Shown in pieces: positions 18,501 through 27,495 of a stretch of 64,000 nt of DNA; the stretch's first letter is position 1; each line of letters opens with the position of its first letter. Under the pieces are notes generated by a model. The model was given only the letters and a program-made list of their open reading frames with translations, had not been told where the DNA came from and searched no databases. The stretch is from contig NZ_CP012268.1 of assembly GCF_001277195.1 (NCBI RefSeq), forward strand, positions 744,001 through 808,000, in the 5' to 3' direction. The position numbers and the translations under genes were made by a program. This stretch comes from Cronobacter muytjensii ATCC 51329 (GTDB lineage: Bacteria > Pseudomonadota > Gammaproteobacteria > Enterobacterales > Enterobacteriaceae).

Positions 18501-20518
18501 GCGAAGGCACAATTACGCTGCCGGTTGGCGACTTTAATGGCGAACTGCGCGTCATGGCGCAGGCCTGGAGCGACGATCGCTTCGGCAGCGGTGAAAGCAA
18601 AGTGATTGTGGCCGCGCCGGTGATCGCTGAGATGAGCACGCCGCGCTTCCTCGCGGGCGGCGACATCTCGCGCCTGGCGCTGGACGTCACCAACCTGACG
18701 GAGCAGCCGCAGCAGCTTAACGTCAACTTCAGCGCCAGCGGGCTGGTGCGTCTTGACGCGCAGACTTCTCAGCAGGTGAGCCTGAAAGCGGGCGGGCGCA
18801 CAACCCTGTTTGTACCGGTCGCTGCCAGTGAAGGCTTCGGCGACGGGGCGATAGAGGCGCAGATCACGGGCCTGTCGCTGCCGGGCGAGCGTTTCGCGCC
18901 GCTCAAGCGGGAATGGAAAATCGGCGTACGTCCGGCGTATCCGGCGCAAACTATTAACAGCGGAGCGATGCTGCGCCCGGGTGAAATCTGGACCGTTCCG
19001 GCTTCGCACCTGCAAGGGCTGAACGCCTCGACGCTTGAGGGGCGGTTGCTGTTAAGCGGTCGCCCGCCGCTCAATATCGCGCGTTATATTGAAGAGTTGC
19101 GCGCCTATCCTTACGGCTGCCTTGAGCAGACTACCAGCGGTCTGTTCCCGTCGCTTTATACCAGCGCCGCGCAGTTGAAAGCGCTCGGTATCAAAGGCGA
19201 TACCGACGAGCAGCGCCGCGCGGCGGTGGATATCGGCATCGCCCGCCTGCTGGAGATGCAGCGCGAGGAGGGCGGCTTCGGTTTGTGGGATAAAGAAAGT
19301 CCGGAAGAGTTCTGGGCGACCGCCTACGTGACCGATTTCCTTGTGCGCGCGGGCGAGCAGGGGTACAGCGTACCTGCAGATGCGCTGAATAAAGCCAATG
19401 CGCGCCTGCTGCGTTACCTGCAGGATCCGGGCACCATCGCGCTGCGCTACAGCGAAAATAACGCGGCTTCGCGCTTTGCGGTGCAGGCTTATGCCGGACT
19501 GGTGCTGGCGCGTCAGCAGAAAGCGCCGCTCGGCGCGTTGCGTGACGCCTGGGAGCATCGCGCACAAGCGGGCGGCGGTCTGCCGCTGCTGCAGCTTGGC
19601 GTCGCCCTGAAACTGATGGGCGATGCGCCGCGCAGCAAAGCCGCGCTGGATCTGGGTGTGAAAACCGAGCGTCCACGCAACCTCGGCTGGCTTGGCGACT
19701 ACGGCAGCGACCTGCGTGACGACGCGCTGAAGCTGAGCCTGCTGCAGGAATATAACCTGCAGCCCGACCAGCAGAGCACGCTGCTGTCTGCGCTCTCTGA
19801 TGAGGCGTACGGCGAGCGCTGGCTCTCTACGCAGGAAAGCAACGCGCTGTTCCTGGCGGGCCGCAACCTGGTGAACCAGCCGGGCGACTGGCAGGCGCAA
19901 ACCACGCTTGCCGGACAGTTCATGAGCGGAGACAAAGCGCAGAGCGTGGCGCTGGACGCCGACAAGCTCAGTGCATTGCAGGTGACCAACACGGCCCAGA
20001 CTCCGCTCTGGTTGCGTCTCGACAGCCAGGGGTATCCGGACGCCGCGCCACAGCCTGCCGGCAACGTACTGCATATTGAGCGCCATTACCTCAACAGCAA
20101 GGGCGAGTCGGTGTCGCTATCGAGCCTGAAGAGCGGTGAACTGGTGATGGTGTGGCTGAACGTCTGGGCGGAAAAAACGGTGCCTGACGCGCTGGTAGTT
20201 GATCTGCTGCCTGCCGGGCTTGAACTGGAAAACCAGAACCTCGCTAACGCCAGCGCCAGCCTGAGCAGCGCCAGTGGCGAGGCGGGTGAACTTATCAGCC
20301 GCATGCAGCAGATGGATATTCAACATATGGAGTTCCGCGATGATCGCTTCGTCGCCGCACTGCCTGTGAATGAGGGCATGAACGCCACGCTGGTTTATAT
20401 GGCGCGCGCGGTCACGCCGGGCACTTATAAAGTGCCGGCACCACAGGTGGAGTCGATGTACGTGCCGCAATGGCGCGCGACTGGTGCGACTATCCCTGCG
20501 CTGACTATCTACCCCTGA
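15569..20518 (+). CDS. yfhM: Bacterial alpha-2-macroglobulin YfhM (ECAM)
   Basis: Periplasmic lipoprotein that traps foreign proteases; in E. coli it works with PBP1C, encoded next. The start at 15569 gives 1649 residues and a signal peptide with lipobox LGGC (C22); the upstream in-frame ATG would place the signal peptide internally. The thioester motif CLEQ is at 1184-1187 in YPYGCLEQT, and the bait-region and macroglobulin domains align with E. coli. The pbpC start follows after ten bases. Confidence 0.96.
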   Translation: MKSLRLAVIATALLASFTLGGCDDKESASADASSPAAQSSAAPAAKPQAADLQKLAQQSAGKPLKLQDASEIQLDGASTLVLTFSVPLDPNQDFGRVVHLVDKKDGKVDGAWELAPNLKELRLRHLEPNRELVLSVDRELLALNKASFGMAYEKTLTTRDIAPSVGFASRGSLLPTKVVQGLPVMALNISSVDVNFYRVKPESLAAMVSQWEYRNSLSNWESDQLLKMADLVYTGRFDLNPARNTREKLLLPLSDIKPLQQPGVYLAVMNQAGHYNYSNAATLFTLSDVGLSLHRYHDRMDIFTQSLENGAAQSGVEVRLLNDKGQTLAEATSDNTGHARLDNPKEAALVLARMGEQTTMLDLNLPALDLAEFDTGGERGFSKQFFMFGPRDLYRPGETVIVNGLLRDSDGKPLSAQPVKFEVVRPDGQVARTQVVEPNNGLYQLTWTLDDRAATGQWVIRANTGDNQNRNWLFQVEDFMPERMALNLNVQKAPLAPADTVNIGIEGHYLYGAPAAGNSVQGQLYLRPLRDAVPQLPGFQFGNIAEENLSRSLDEVQLNLDDAGVAQVSTESQWQDARSPLRFIVQASLLESGGRPVTRRAEQAIWPADALVGIRPQFGEKAVYDYRTDDTVNQPMVDENGSAGFDIVYANAQGEKIAVKGLKVRLVRERRDYYWNWSDSEGWLSQFDQKDLVEAEQTIDLAAGETGKVSFPVEWGSYRLEVVSPDELVSSMRFWAGYSWQDNSDGASAPRPDRVTLKIDKPFYQPGDTIKLHIAAPAAGKGYAMVESSEGPLWWQEIDVPEKGLDLDIPVDKVWKRHDLYLSTLVVRPGDKSRSATQKRAVGLLHLPMGDENRRLNLTLDTPAKMRPDSTLSVKVKASVKNGELPKQINVLVSAVDSGVLNITDYVTPDPWRGFFGKKRYGADIYDIYGQVIEGQGRLAALRFGGDGDELNRGGKPPVNHVTIIAEQAVPVQLNAQGEGTITLPVGDFNGELRVMAQAWSDDRFGSGESKVIVAAPVIAEMSTPRFLAGGDISRLALDVTNLTEQPQQLNVNFSASGLVRLDAQTSQQVSLKAGGRTTLFVPVAASEGFGDGAIEAQITGLSLPGERFAPLKREWKIGVRPAYPAQTINSGAMLRPGEIWTVPASHLQGLNASTLEGRLLLSGRPPLNIARYIEELRAYPYGCLEQTTSGLFPSLYTSAAQLKALGIKGDTDEQRRAAVDIGIARLLEMQREEGGFGLWDKESPEEFWATAYVTDFLVRAGEQGYSVPADALNKANARLLRYLQDPGTIALRYSENNAASRFAVQAYAGLVLARQQKAPLGALRDAWEHRAQAGGGLPLLQLGVALKLMGDAPRSKAALDLGVKTERPRNLGWLGDYGSDLRDDALKLSLLQEYNLQPDQQSTLLSALSDEAYGERWLSTQESNALFLAGRNLVNQPGDWQAQTTLAGQFMSGDKAQSVALDADKLSALQVTNTAQTPLWLRLDSQGYPDAAPQPAGNVLHIERHYLNSKGESVSLSSLKSGELVMVWLNVWAEKTVPDALVVDLLPAGLELENQNLANASASLSSASGEAGELISRMQQMDIQHMEFRDDRFVAALPVNEGMNATLVYMARAVTPGTYKVPAPQVESMYVPQWRATGATIPALTIYP

Positions 20519-20528
20519 CAGGTGAGCT

Positions 20529-22862
20529 GTGATTAAAAGCCTGTTGAAAAGGCGCCGCCGCTGGATGATTCTGGCGGCGGCGCCGCTTTTATTGTGCGCC
20601 GCGCTGTGGCTTGCCGATAAACTCTGGCCGCTGCCGCTGTATGAGGTGCAGCCCGCACGCGTGGTGGTGGCGCAGGACGGTACGCCGCTGTGGCGCTTCG
20701 CCGATAAAAACGGTATCTGGCGCTACCCCGTCACCATTGAGGATGTGTCGCCGCGCTATCTTGAGGCGCTGCTGAACTATGAAGACCGCTGGTTCTGGCG
20801 TCACCCCGGCATCAACCCGCTCGCCATCGCCCGCGCGGCCTGGCAGGATCTCCGCTCCGGCTCGGTCGTCTCCGGCGGCAGCACGCTGACGATGCAGGTT
20901 GCGCGCCTCCTGGATCCGCATCCGCGCACCTTCGGCGGCAAGCTGCGCCAGGTGTGGCGGGCGATGCAGCTTGAATGGCATCTCTCGAAAGCGGACATTC
21001 TCACGCTGTATCTGAATCGCGCGCCGTTTGGCGGCACGCTGCAGGGCATCGGTGCCGCGAGCTGGGTCTATCTCGGCAAGCCGCCTTCGCGGCTGAGCTA
21101 TTCCGACGCCGCGCTGCTGGCGGTGCTGCCGCAGGCGCCGAGCCGTCTGCGTCCGGACCGCTGGCCGGATCGCGCCCAGGCGGCACGCGATAAAGTCCTG
21201 CGCCGTATGGCGACGCAAGGCGTCTGGAGCGAGAAACAGGTGCGGGAGTCGCTGGAGGAGCCCGTGTGGCTTGCGCCACGACAGATGCCGCAGCTTGCGC
21301 CATTGCTCTCACGCCGCCTTGTCACCCAGCGGCGTGAAACCAAAATCACCACCACGCTCGACGCAGGGCTACAGCGCCAGCTGGAAGATCTCGCGCTCAA
21401 CTGGAAGGGCCGTCTCCCGGCCCGTACCTCACTTGCCATTCTCGTGGTCGACCACACCACAATGGAAGTACGCGGCTGGGTCGGCTCGGCGGATATCAAC
21501 GACGACGCGCGCTTCGGGCATGTCGATATGGTGACGGCCATCCGCTCGCCGGGCTCGGTGTTAAAGCCGTTCGTTTACGGGCTCGCGCTCGATGAAGGGC
21601 TGATCCATCCAGCGTCGCTGTTGCAGGATGTGCCGCGCCGTTTCGGCGACTATCGTCCCGGCAACTTTGACAGCGGCTTTAACGGCCCGGTCAGCATGAG
21701 CGAGGCGCTGGTGCGATCGCTTAATCTGCCGGCGGTGCAGGTGCTGGAAGCCTACGGGCCGAAGCGCTTTACGGCCCGGTTGCGTAACGTCGGGCTGGCG
21801 CTGCGCTTCCCGCCGACGGCGCAGCCGAGCCTGGCGGTCATTCTGGGCGGCGCGGGTGCTCGTCTTGATGAAATTGTGGCGGCGTACAGCGCATTCGCCC
21901 GTCACGGTCAGGCGGCGCGCCTGCGCGTGGTGAAGGGGGATCCGCTGCTGGAGCGACCGCTAATGTCGCCGGGCGCTGCATGGATTATCCGCCGTATTCT
22001 TGCTAACGAGGCGCAACCGCTGCCGGACGGCTCGCTGCCGCAGGTGGTGCCGCTTGCCTGGAAAACCGGCACCAGCTACGGCTACCGCGACGCCTGGGCG
22101 GTGGGCGTCACGTCGCGCTACCTGATTGGCGTCTGGACGGGACGCCCGGATGCGACGCCTGTCGCCGGGCAGTTCGGCTTTGCCAGCGCCGTACCGGTGC
22201 TTAACCAGGTCAATAATTTGCTGCAGGCGGGCGCCGCCTCGGCGGTGCAGCAGGCCCGGGAGCCGGTCGATCCGCGCCCGGCATCGGTGTCTTCAGGAAC
22301 TATCTGCTGGCCGGGCGGGCAGCATCTGCCCCCAGGCGACACTAACTGTCGCCGCCGGTTATCGACGTGGCTGCTGGATAACAGCGAGCCACCGACGCTG
22401 CTTGCCGACGGGCAGGAGGGCAGCCGCGGCATTCAGTTCCCGCTGTGGCTGAACGAGAAAGGCGAGCGGGTGGCGGCGGATTGTCCACACGTCGCTGAAA
22501 GCCGGCTGCTGCTCTGGCCGCTGCCGCTTGAACCGTGGCTGCCGCCGGGCGAACGGCGGGCCGCGCGCCTGCCGCCGGTCTCCGCGCAGTGTCCGCCTGT
22601 ACATCAGCAGGATTTGGCGCCGCTGCTGCTGACCGGCGTGCGCGAAGGCGCCGTTCTGAAGCGACTGCCAGGGCAAGCCTCGCTCTCCTTACCGCTACGC
22701 AGTCAGGGCGGCGGCGGGCGTCACTGGTGGTTTTTGAACGGCGAACCGCTGGAAAAAGAGGGCGACAGCGTGACGCTGACATTTACCGGGAGCGGCGACT
22801 ATCAGGTGTTGCTGATGGATGAGGCCGGACAGATTGCCGCCGCGCAGTTCCGCGTGGAATAA
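20529..22862 (+). CDS. pbpC: Penicillin-binding protein 1C
   Basis: Bifunctional-type peptidoglycan synthase anchored in the inner membrane. The 777 residues start at GTG (VIKSLLKRRRRWMILA), with one membrane anchor, a glycosyltransferase domain (EDRWFWRHPGINP near residue 80) and a transpeptidase domain with SPGSVLKP, SLN and KTGTSYGYRD motifs, then a C-terminal PBP1C-specific domain. The gene is coupled to yfhM; the pair is thought to repair wall and trap proteases after damage. Confidence 0.96.
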   Translation: MIKSLLKRRRRWMILAAAPLLLCAALWLADKLWPLPLYEVQPARVVVAQDGTPLWRFADKNGIWRYPVTIEDVSPRYLEALLNYEDRWFWRHPGINPLAIARAAWQDLRSGSVVSGGSTLTMQVARLLDPHPRTFGGKLRQVWRAMQLEWHLSKADILTLYLNRAPFGGTLQGIGAASWVYLGKPPSRLSYSDAALLAVLPQAPSRLRPDRWPDRAQAARDKVLRRMATQGVWSEKQVRESLEEPVWLAPRQMPQLAPLLSRRLVTQRRETKITTTLDAGLQRQLEDLALNWKGRLPARTSLAILVVDHTTMEVRGWVGSADINDDARFGHVDMVTAIRSPGSVLKPFVYGLALDEGLIHPASLLQDVPRRFGDYRPGNFDSGFNGPVSMSEALVRSLNLPAVQVLEAYGPKRFTARLRNVGLALRFPPTAQPSLAVILGGAGARLDEIVAAYSAFARHGQAARLRVVKGDPLLERPLMSPGAAWIIRRILANEAQPLPDGSLPQVVPLAWKTGTSYGYRDAWAVGVTSRYLIGVWTGRPDATPVAGQFGFASAVPVLNQVNNLLQAGAASAVQQAREPVDPRPASVSSGTICWPGGQHLPPGDTNCRRRLSTWLLDNSEPPTLLADGQEGSRGIQFPLWLNEKGERVAADCPHVAESRLLLWPLPLEPWLPPGERRAARLPPVSAQCPPVHQQDLAPLLLTGVREGAVLKRLPGQASLSLPLRSQGGGGRHWWFLNGEPLEKEGDSVTLTFTGSGDYQVLLMDEAGQIAAAQFRVE

Positions 22863-22967
22863 CCGAAGAGGGGTAAAAACTGCGCTTTCGACATTAAGTG
22901 TTGCCGAAGGTAATATTATTTTAAAAAAATGTTACCCCTAACTGTAGGCAAGGATAACGTTGCTCAT

Positions 22968-22973
22968 TATAAT
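22968..22973 (+). promoter_or_regulatory. Promoter -10 box of ndk
   Basis: A perfect TATAAT lies 57 bases before the ndk start. The region about 17 bases upstream (GTAGGC) is a poor -35 match, so the promoter may depend on the extended context. The gap from pbpC also holds an inverted AGGGGTAA/TTACCCCT pair (22869 and 22932) of unknown meaning. Confidence 0.5.
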
Positions 22974-23029
22974 CGGCGCCAATTCTAAACTGGCCTGTCG
23001 GGCAAACAGAACAACTTACAGAGGTAATC

Positions 23030-23461
23030 ATGGCAATTGAGCGCACTTTTTCCATCATCAAGCCGAACGCAGTCGCTAAAAACGTTATCGGCAGCATTTT
23101 CGCGCGTTTTGAATCCGCTGGCTTCAAAATCATCGGCACCAAAATGCTGCACCTGTCCGTTGAGCAGGCGCGTGGCTTCTACGCTGAGCACGAAGGCAAA
23201 CCGTTCTTCGACGGCCTGGTGGAATTCATGACCTCTGGCCCTATCGTGGTTTCCGTTCTGGAAAGCGAAAACGCGGTACAGCGTCATCGCGATCTGCTGG
23301 GCGCGACTAACCCGGCTAACGCGCTGGCAGGCACCCTGCGCGCTGATTACGCGGACAGCTTTACCGAAAACGGCACCCACGGTTCCGATTCCGTTGAGTC
23401 CGCTAACCGCGAAATCGCTTATTTCTTCGGCGAAGGCGAAATCTGCCCGCGCACTCGCTAA
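23030..23461 (+). CDS. ndk: Nucleoside diphosphate kinase
   Basis: Transfers gamma-phosphates between nucleoside triphosphates and diphosphates through a phosphohistidine. The 143 residues include the active-site histidine in NGTHGSDSVESA near residue 117. The start ATG at 23030 follows AGAGG. Gene order with rlmN matches E. coli. Two hairpins follow. Confidence 0.97.
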   Translation: MAIERTFSIIKPNAVAKNVIGSIFARFESAGFKIIGTKMLHLSVEQARGFYAEHEGKPFFDGLVEFMTSGPIVVSVLESENAVQRHRDLLGATNPANALAGTLRADYADSFTENGTHGSDSVESANREIAYFFGEGEICPRTR

Positions 23462-23552
23462 TGTAGCGAAACGGCAAAGCGACATTTACATTTTATTTTC
23501 ATGATGTCGCTTTAAGCCGTGGCGTCACTGCCATAGAATTTGTACAATGCTG

Positions 23553-23592
23553 CGCCCCGGATGAGCCTGCTCTTACCGGGGCGTCTTTTTTT
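23553..23592 (+). terminator. Rho-independent terminator between ndk and rlmN
   Basis: Stem CGCCCCGG/CCGGGGCG with a 15-base loop followed by TCTTTTTTT. An earlier long inverted repeat (AAAGCGACAT near 23474 with ATGTCGCTTT ending near 23513) may form a second stem in the same 3' end. Confidence 0.75.
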
Positions 23593-23641
23593 ATCAACCC
23601 TCCAGAGGCCGTAACGTGTAACAACGAGGCCAGGATCGAAT

Positions 23642-24808
23642 ATGTCTGAACACATTGTCACGCCTGAGACTGACTCAGCAGCGCCTGCTATTAAATCTGA
23701 AAAAATTAACCTCCTCGATCTGAACCGCCAGGAAATGCGCGAGTTCTTCAAAACTCTGGGTGAAAAGCCGTTTCGCGCCGATCAGGTGATGAAATGGATG
23801 TATCACTATTGCAGCGATGATTTCGATGAGATGACCGACATCAACAAAGTGCTGCGCGGAAAGCTCAAGGAAGTGGCGGAAATCCGGGCGCCGGAAGTGG
23901 TCGAAGAGCAGCGCTCTTCCGATGGCACCATCAAATGGGCGATTGCGGTCGGCGATCAGCGCGTTGAGACGGTCTATATCCCTGAAGACGATCGCGCCAC
24001 GCTGTGCGTTTCTTCGCAGGTGGGCTGCGCGCTGGAGTGCAAATTCTGCTCGACTGCGCAGCAGGGCTTTAACCGCAACCTGCGCGTGTCGGAAATTATC
24101 GGTCAGGTGTGGCGCGCGGCGAAAATTATCGGCGCGGCCAAAGTGACTGGCCAGCGTCCTATCACCAACGTGGTGATGATGGGGATGGGCGAACCGCTGC
24201 TGAACCTCACCAACGTGGTGCCGGCGATGGAAATCATGCTCGACGATTTTGGCTTTGGACTTTCCAAACGCCGCGTGACGCTCTCCACCTCGGGCGTGGT
24301 GCCTGCGTTAGACAAACTTGGCGATATGATAGACGTGGCGCTGGCTATTTCGCTGCACGCTCCGAACGATGAAATCCGCGATGAAATCGTACCTATCAAC
24401 AAGAAGTACAACATCGAAACGTTCCTCGCCGCCGTACGTCGTTATATTGGAAAATCTAACGCCAACCAGGGCCGCGTGACCATCGAGTATGTGATGCTGG
24501 ATCACGTGAACGACGGTACCGAACACGCGCATCAGCTGGCTGAACTGCTGAAAGATACGCCGTGCAAAATCAACCTGATCCCGTGGAACCCGTTCCCGGG
24601 CGCGCCGTATGGCCGCAGCTCCAACAGCCGTATCGATCGCTTCTCTAAGGTGCTGATGAGCTACGGCTTTACGACTATCGTGCGTAAAACGCGCGGCGAT
24701 GATATCGACGCGGCCTGCGGGCAGCTGGCGGGCGATGTTATCGACCGTACCAAACGCACCCTGCGCAAGCGCATGCAGGGTGAACCTATCGCTGTCAAAG
24801 CAGTCTGA
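23642..24808 (+). CDS. rlmN: Dual-specificity 23S rRNA / tRNA methyltransferase RlmN
   Basis: Radical-SAM enzyme that puts the C2 methyl group on A2503 of 23S rRNA and A37 of some tRNAs. The 388 residues show the [4Fe-4S] motif CALECKFC near residue 125 and a conserved cysteine late in the protein (DIDAACGQLAGD) that forms the methyl-bearing intermediate. The N-terminus is a few residues longer than in E. coli. Confidence 0.97.
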   Translation: MSEHIVTPETDSAAPAIKSEKINLLDLNRQEMREFFKTLGEKPFRADQVMKWMYHYCSDDFDEMTDINKVLRGKLKEVAEIRAPEVVEEQRSSDGTIKWAIAVGDQRVETVYIPEDDRATLCVSSQVGCALECKFCSTAQQGFNRNLRVSEIIGQVWRAAKIIGAAKVTGQRPITNVVMMGMGEPLLNLTNVVPAMEIMLDDFGFGLSKRRVTLSTSGVVPALDKLGDMIDVALAISLHAPNDEIRDEIVPINKKYNIETFLAAVRRYIGKSNANQGRVTIEYVMLDHVNDGTEHAHQLAELLKDTPCKINLIPWNPFPGAPYGRSSNSRIDRFSKVLMSYGFTTIVRKTRGDDIDAACGQLAGDVIDRTKRTLRKRMQGEPIAVKAV

Positions 24809-25228
24809 CAGGCAATACAAAGCCTGTAAGGTCACGCGGGCAGGCTATCGCGTGACCAGTTCTGGCGCAGGCGCAGCGATTGCTGCGTAAAGAAGCGCCC
24901 GTGGTGAATAATTACGGTGCGTTTCTCTGCGCTTTAAGGCAGTATGTAGCGTCGCAACAACATGTTAGCTGGGGCTTTCTGGCTTATCTGGCGCGACTTA
25001 ACAGACACCGGATAAAAAGCTGGCTATGGTTAACTAACGTTTCTGATTATCGCCTGCGGCAGCGCGCCGTCTGAGGCGTTAAAATACGGGAACGGGTAAC
25101 GGATGACGCGCAGTGCGTGTGTCCGATGAGAATGATTTCGCGGTATGGGCAGACAGGACAGCGAAACGTTGTCTTATTCCTGCCGGTGCCAGGTTCCTCA
25201 ATGAAAACAGTACCAGCAGTTGTAGCTA
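24809..25228. other. Intergenic region rlmN-rodZ without a supported gene
   Basis: A 420-base stretch. It holds a perfect 9-bp inverted repeat GGTCACGCG (24830-24838) / CGCGTGACC (24849-24857) soon after rlmN, without a T-run, which may form the mRNA 3' end. A 64-codon open frame at 24880-25074 has no recognisable similarity or good ribosome-binding site. I see no RNA gene I can name. Confidence 0.5.
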
Positions 25229-26236
25229 ATGAATACTGAAGCCACTCACGAAGAAAATGCACCACACACCACGGGTGAGCGTCTGCGCCTTGCCCGTGAA
25301 CAACTGGGACTCAGCCAACAGGTTGTGGCGGAACGTTTATGCCTGAAGGTTTCGACTGTCCGTGACATTGAAGAGGACAACGCGCCTGCGGACCTGGCCT
25401 CCACGTTCCTGCGCGGCTATATCCGCTCCTACGCGCGCCTGGTGCACGTTCCGGAAGAAGAACTGCTGCCGATGCTTGCCAAACAGGCGCCGGTGAGAAC
25501 CGCGCAGGTCGCGCCGATGCAAACCTACGCGCTCGGCAAAAGCCGTAAAAAACGCGACGGCTGGCTGATGAGCTTTACCTGGCTTGTGCTTTTTGTTGTG
25601 GTCGGCCTGACGGGCGCCTGGTGGTGGCAAAACCACAAAGCGCAGCAGGAAGAGATCAGCACGATGGCTGACCAGTCCAGCGCAGAGCTGAGCCAGAACG
25701 CGGCCAATAGCCCGCAGTCCGTTCCGTTGAATACCGATACCACCGCTGACGCGTCGCAGGATCAGGCGACGCCGCCAGCGGATCTGCCAGCCGGTGATAC
25801 TCAGAATACCGCTTCTGCGAGCCCGCAGCCGACGCCGATGCCTTCGCCGAATACGGCAAGCCAGCAGCCGGTCGTGGTACCGCCGAGTCAGGCGACCACC
25901 GACACCGCCGCGCAGCAAAACGCCGCGCAAAGCCAGCTGCCTGTCGGCCAGGCCTCTACCGCACCTGCCGCAGACGCCAACGCGCTGGTGATGAATTTCA
26001 CCGCCGATTGCTGGCTTGAAGTGACAGACGCGACCGGTAAGAAATTGTTCAGCGGTCTGCAACGTAAAGATACTAATCTGAATCTGACCGGTGAGGCGCC
26101 GTACCGTCTCAAAATCGGCGCGCCGTCGGCAGTGCAGATTCAGTACCAGGGCAAACCGGTGGATTTGAGCCGTTTTATCAGAACTAACCAGGTTGCACGT
26201 CTGACCCTCAATGCCGAACAATCAGTAACGCAGTAA
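25229..26236 (+). CDS. rodZ: Cytoskeletal membrane protein RodZ
   Basis: Links MreB filaments to the elongasome and helps set rod shape. The 335 residues consist of a cytoplasmic HTH domain (about 17-80, with LSQQVVAERLCLKVSTVRDI), a membrane span (WLVLFVVVGLTGAWWW, near 115-132), a low-complexity periplasmic linker rich in P, T, Q and A, and a C-terminal beta domain (NALVMNFTADCWLEVTD). It precedes ispG by 26 bases as in E. coli. Confidence 0.96.
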   Translation: MNTEATHEENAPHTTGERLRLAREQLGLSQQVVAERLCLKVSTVRDIEEDNAPADLASTFLRGYIRSYARLVHVPEEELLPMLAKQAPVRTAQVAPMQTYALGKSRKKRDGWLMSFTWLVLFVVVGLTGAWWWQNHKAQQEEISTMADQSSAELSQNAANSPQSVPLNTDTTADASQDQATPPADLPAGDTQNTASASPQPTPMPSPNTASQQPVVVPPSQATTDTAAQQNAAQSQLPVGQASTAPAADANALVMNFTADCWLEVTDATGKKLFSGLQRKDTNLNLTGEAPYRLKIGAPSAVQIQYQGKPVDLSRFIRTNQVARLTLNAEQSVTQ

Positions 26237-26262
26237 CAGACGGGCAATGAGGGAGATTTGTC

Positions 26263-27381
26263 ATGCATAATGAAGCGCCCATTCAGCGTAGAAAATCTAA
26301 ACGGATATTCGTCGGTAACGTCCCCATCGGCGATGGCGCGCCCATCGCCGTACAGTCGATGACCAATACGCGCACGACGGATGTCGAGGCGACGGTCAAT
26401 CAAATTAAAGCACTGGAGCGCGTGGGCGCGGATATCGTTCGCGTCTCGGTGCCGACGATGGATGCCGCTGAGGCGTTTCGTCTCATCAAGCAGCAGGTCA
26501 ACGTTCCGCTGGTCGCGGATATTCACTTCGACTACCGCATCGCGTTGAAAGTCGCCGAATATGGCGTCGACTGCCTGCGCATTAATCCCGGCAATATCGG
26601 TAACGAAGAGCGTATTCGCTCGGTAGTAGACTGCGCGCGCGATAAAAACATTCCGATCCGCATCGGCGTTAACGCCGGATCCCTTGAAAAAGATCTCCAG
26701 GAAAAATATGGCGAGCCGACGCCGCAGGCGTTGCTGGAATCCGCCATGCGTCACGTCGATCATTTAGATCGCCTCAACTTCGATCAATTTAAAGTGAGCG
26801 TGAAAGCCTCTGACGTATTCCTGGCGGTAGAGTCCTATCGTCTGCTGGCGAAGCAGATCGATCAGCCGCTGCATCTCGGGATCACCGAAGCGGGCGGCGC
26901 TCGCGCGGGCGCGGTAAAATCCGCGATCGGCCTTGGGCTACTGCTTTCCGAAGGGATCGGCGACACGCTGCGTATTTCGCTCGCGGCCGATCCTGTCGAG
27001 GAGATCAAAGTCGGTTTCGATATTCTGAAATCACTGCGTATTCGCTCCCGCGGCATTAACTTCATCGCCTGCCCGACCTGTTCCCGTCAGGAGTTCGACG
27101 TTATAGGTACGGTGAATGCGCTGGAGCAGCGTCTGGAAGATATCATTACGCCGATGGATGTTTCGATTATCGGCTGCGTGGTGAATGGCCCTGGCGAAGC
27201 GCTGGTATCAACACTTGGCGTCACTGGCGGCAACAAGAAAAGCGGCTTTTACGAAGAAGGCGTGCGCAAAGATCGTCTGGATAACGACGATATGATCGCA
27301 CAGCTGGAAGCCCGCATTCGCGCCAAGGCATCGATGCTGGATGAGAACCGCCGCATCAGCGTGCAGCAGCTGGAAAAATAA
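26263..27381 (+). CDS. ispG: 4-hydroxy-3-methylbut-2-en-1-yl diphosphate synthase IspG
   Basis: Penultimate enzyme of the MEP isoprenoid pathway, using a [4Fe-4S] cluster to make HMBPP. The 372 residues include the cluster ligands in CPTCSRQEFD and GCVVNGPGEA. Matches E. coli in length and neighbours. Confidence 0.97.
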   Translation: MHNEAPIQRRKSKRIFVGNVPIGDGAPIAVQSMTNTRTTDVEATVNQIKALERVGADIVRVSVPTMDAAEAFRLIKQQVNVPLVADIHFDYRIALKVAEYGVDCLRINPGNIGNEERIRSVVDCARDKNIPIRIGVNAGSLEKDLQEKYGEPTPQALLESAMRHVDHLDRLNFDQFKVSVKASDVFLAVESYRLLAKQIDQPLHLGITEAGGARAGAVKSAIGLGLLLSEGIGDTLRISLAADPVEEIKVGFDILKSLRIRSRGINFIACPTCSRQEFDVIGTVNALEQRLEDIITPMDVSIIGCVVNGPGEALVSTLGVTGGNKKSGFYEEGVRKDRLDNDDMIAQLEARIRAKASMLDENRRISVQQLEK

Positions 27382-27390
27382 CGCAAACGT

Positions 27391-27474
27391 GGGAAGCGGC
27401 GTGCTTCCCGTGTATGATTGAACCCGCAAACCGCCCCAGCCACACCGGAGCGGTCTGTTTCGGGTTCATTTTTT
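27391..27474 (+). promoter_or_regulatory. Hairpins in the hisS leader
   Basis: Two hairpins lie between ispG and hisS: GGGAAGC/GCTTCCC (27391-27409), and GAACCCG/CGGGTTC (27420-27467) followed by ATTTTTTG. The second has terminator form just before the hisS start, so it may end the ispG transcript or attenuate entry into hisS. Confidence 0.55.
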
Positions 27475-27495
27475 GTATAGAAAAAGAGAATAAAC

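Noticed and set aside
24880..25074. 64-codon frame between rlmN and rodZ
   Set aside because: No ribosome-binding site, no similarity I recognise, and composition like intergenic DNA.
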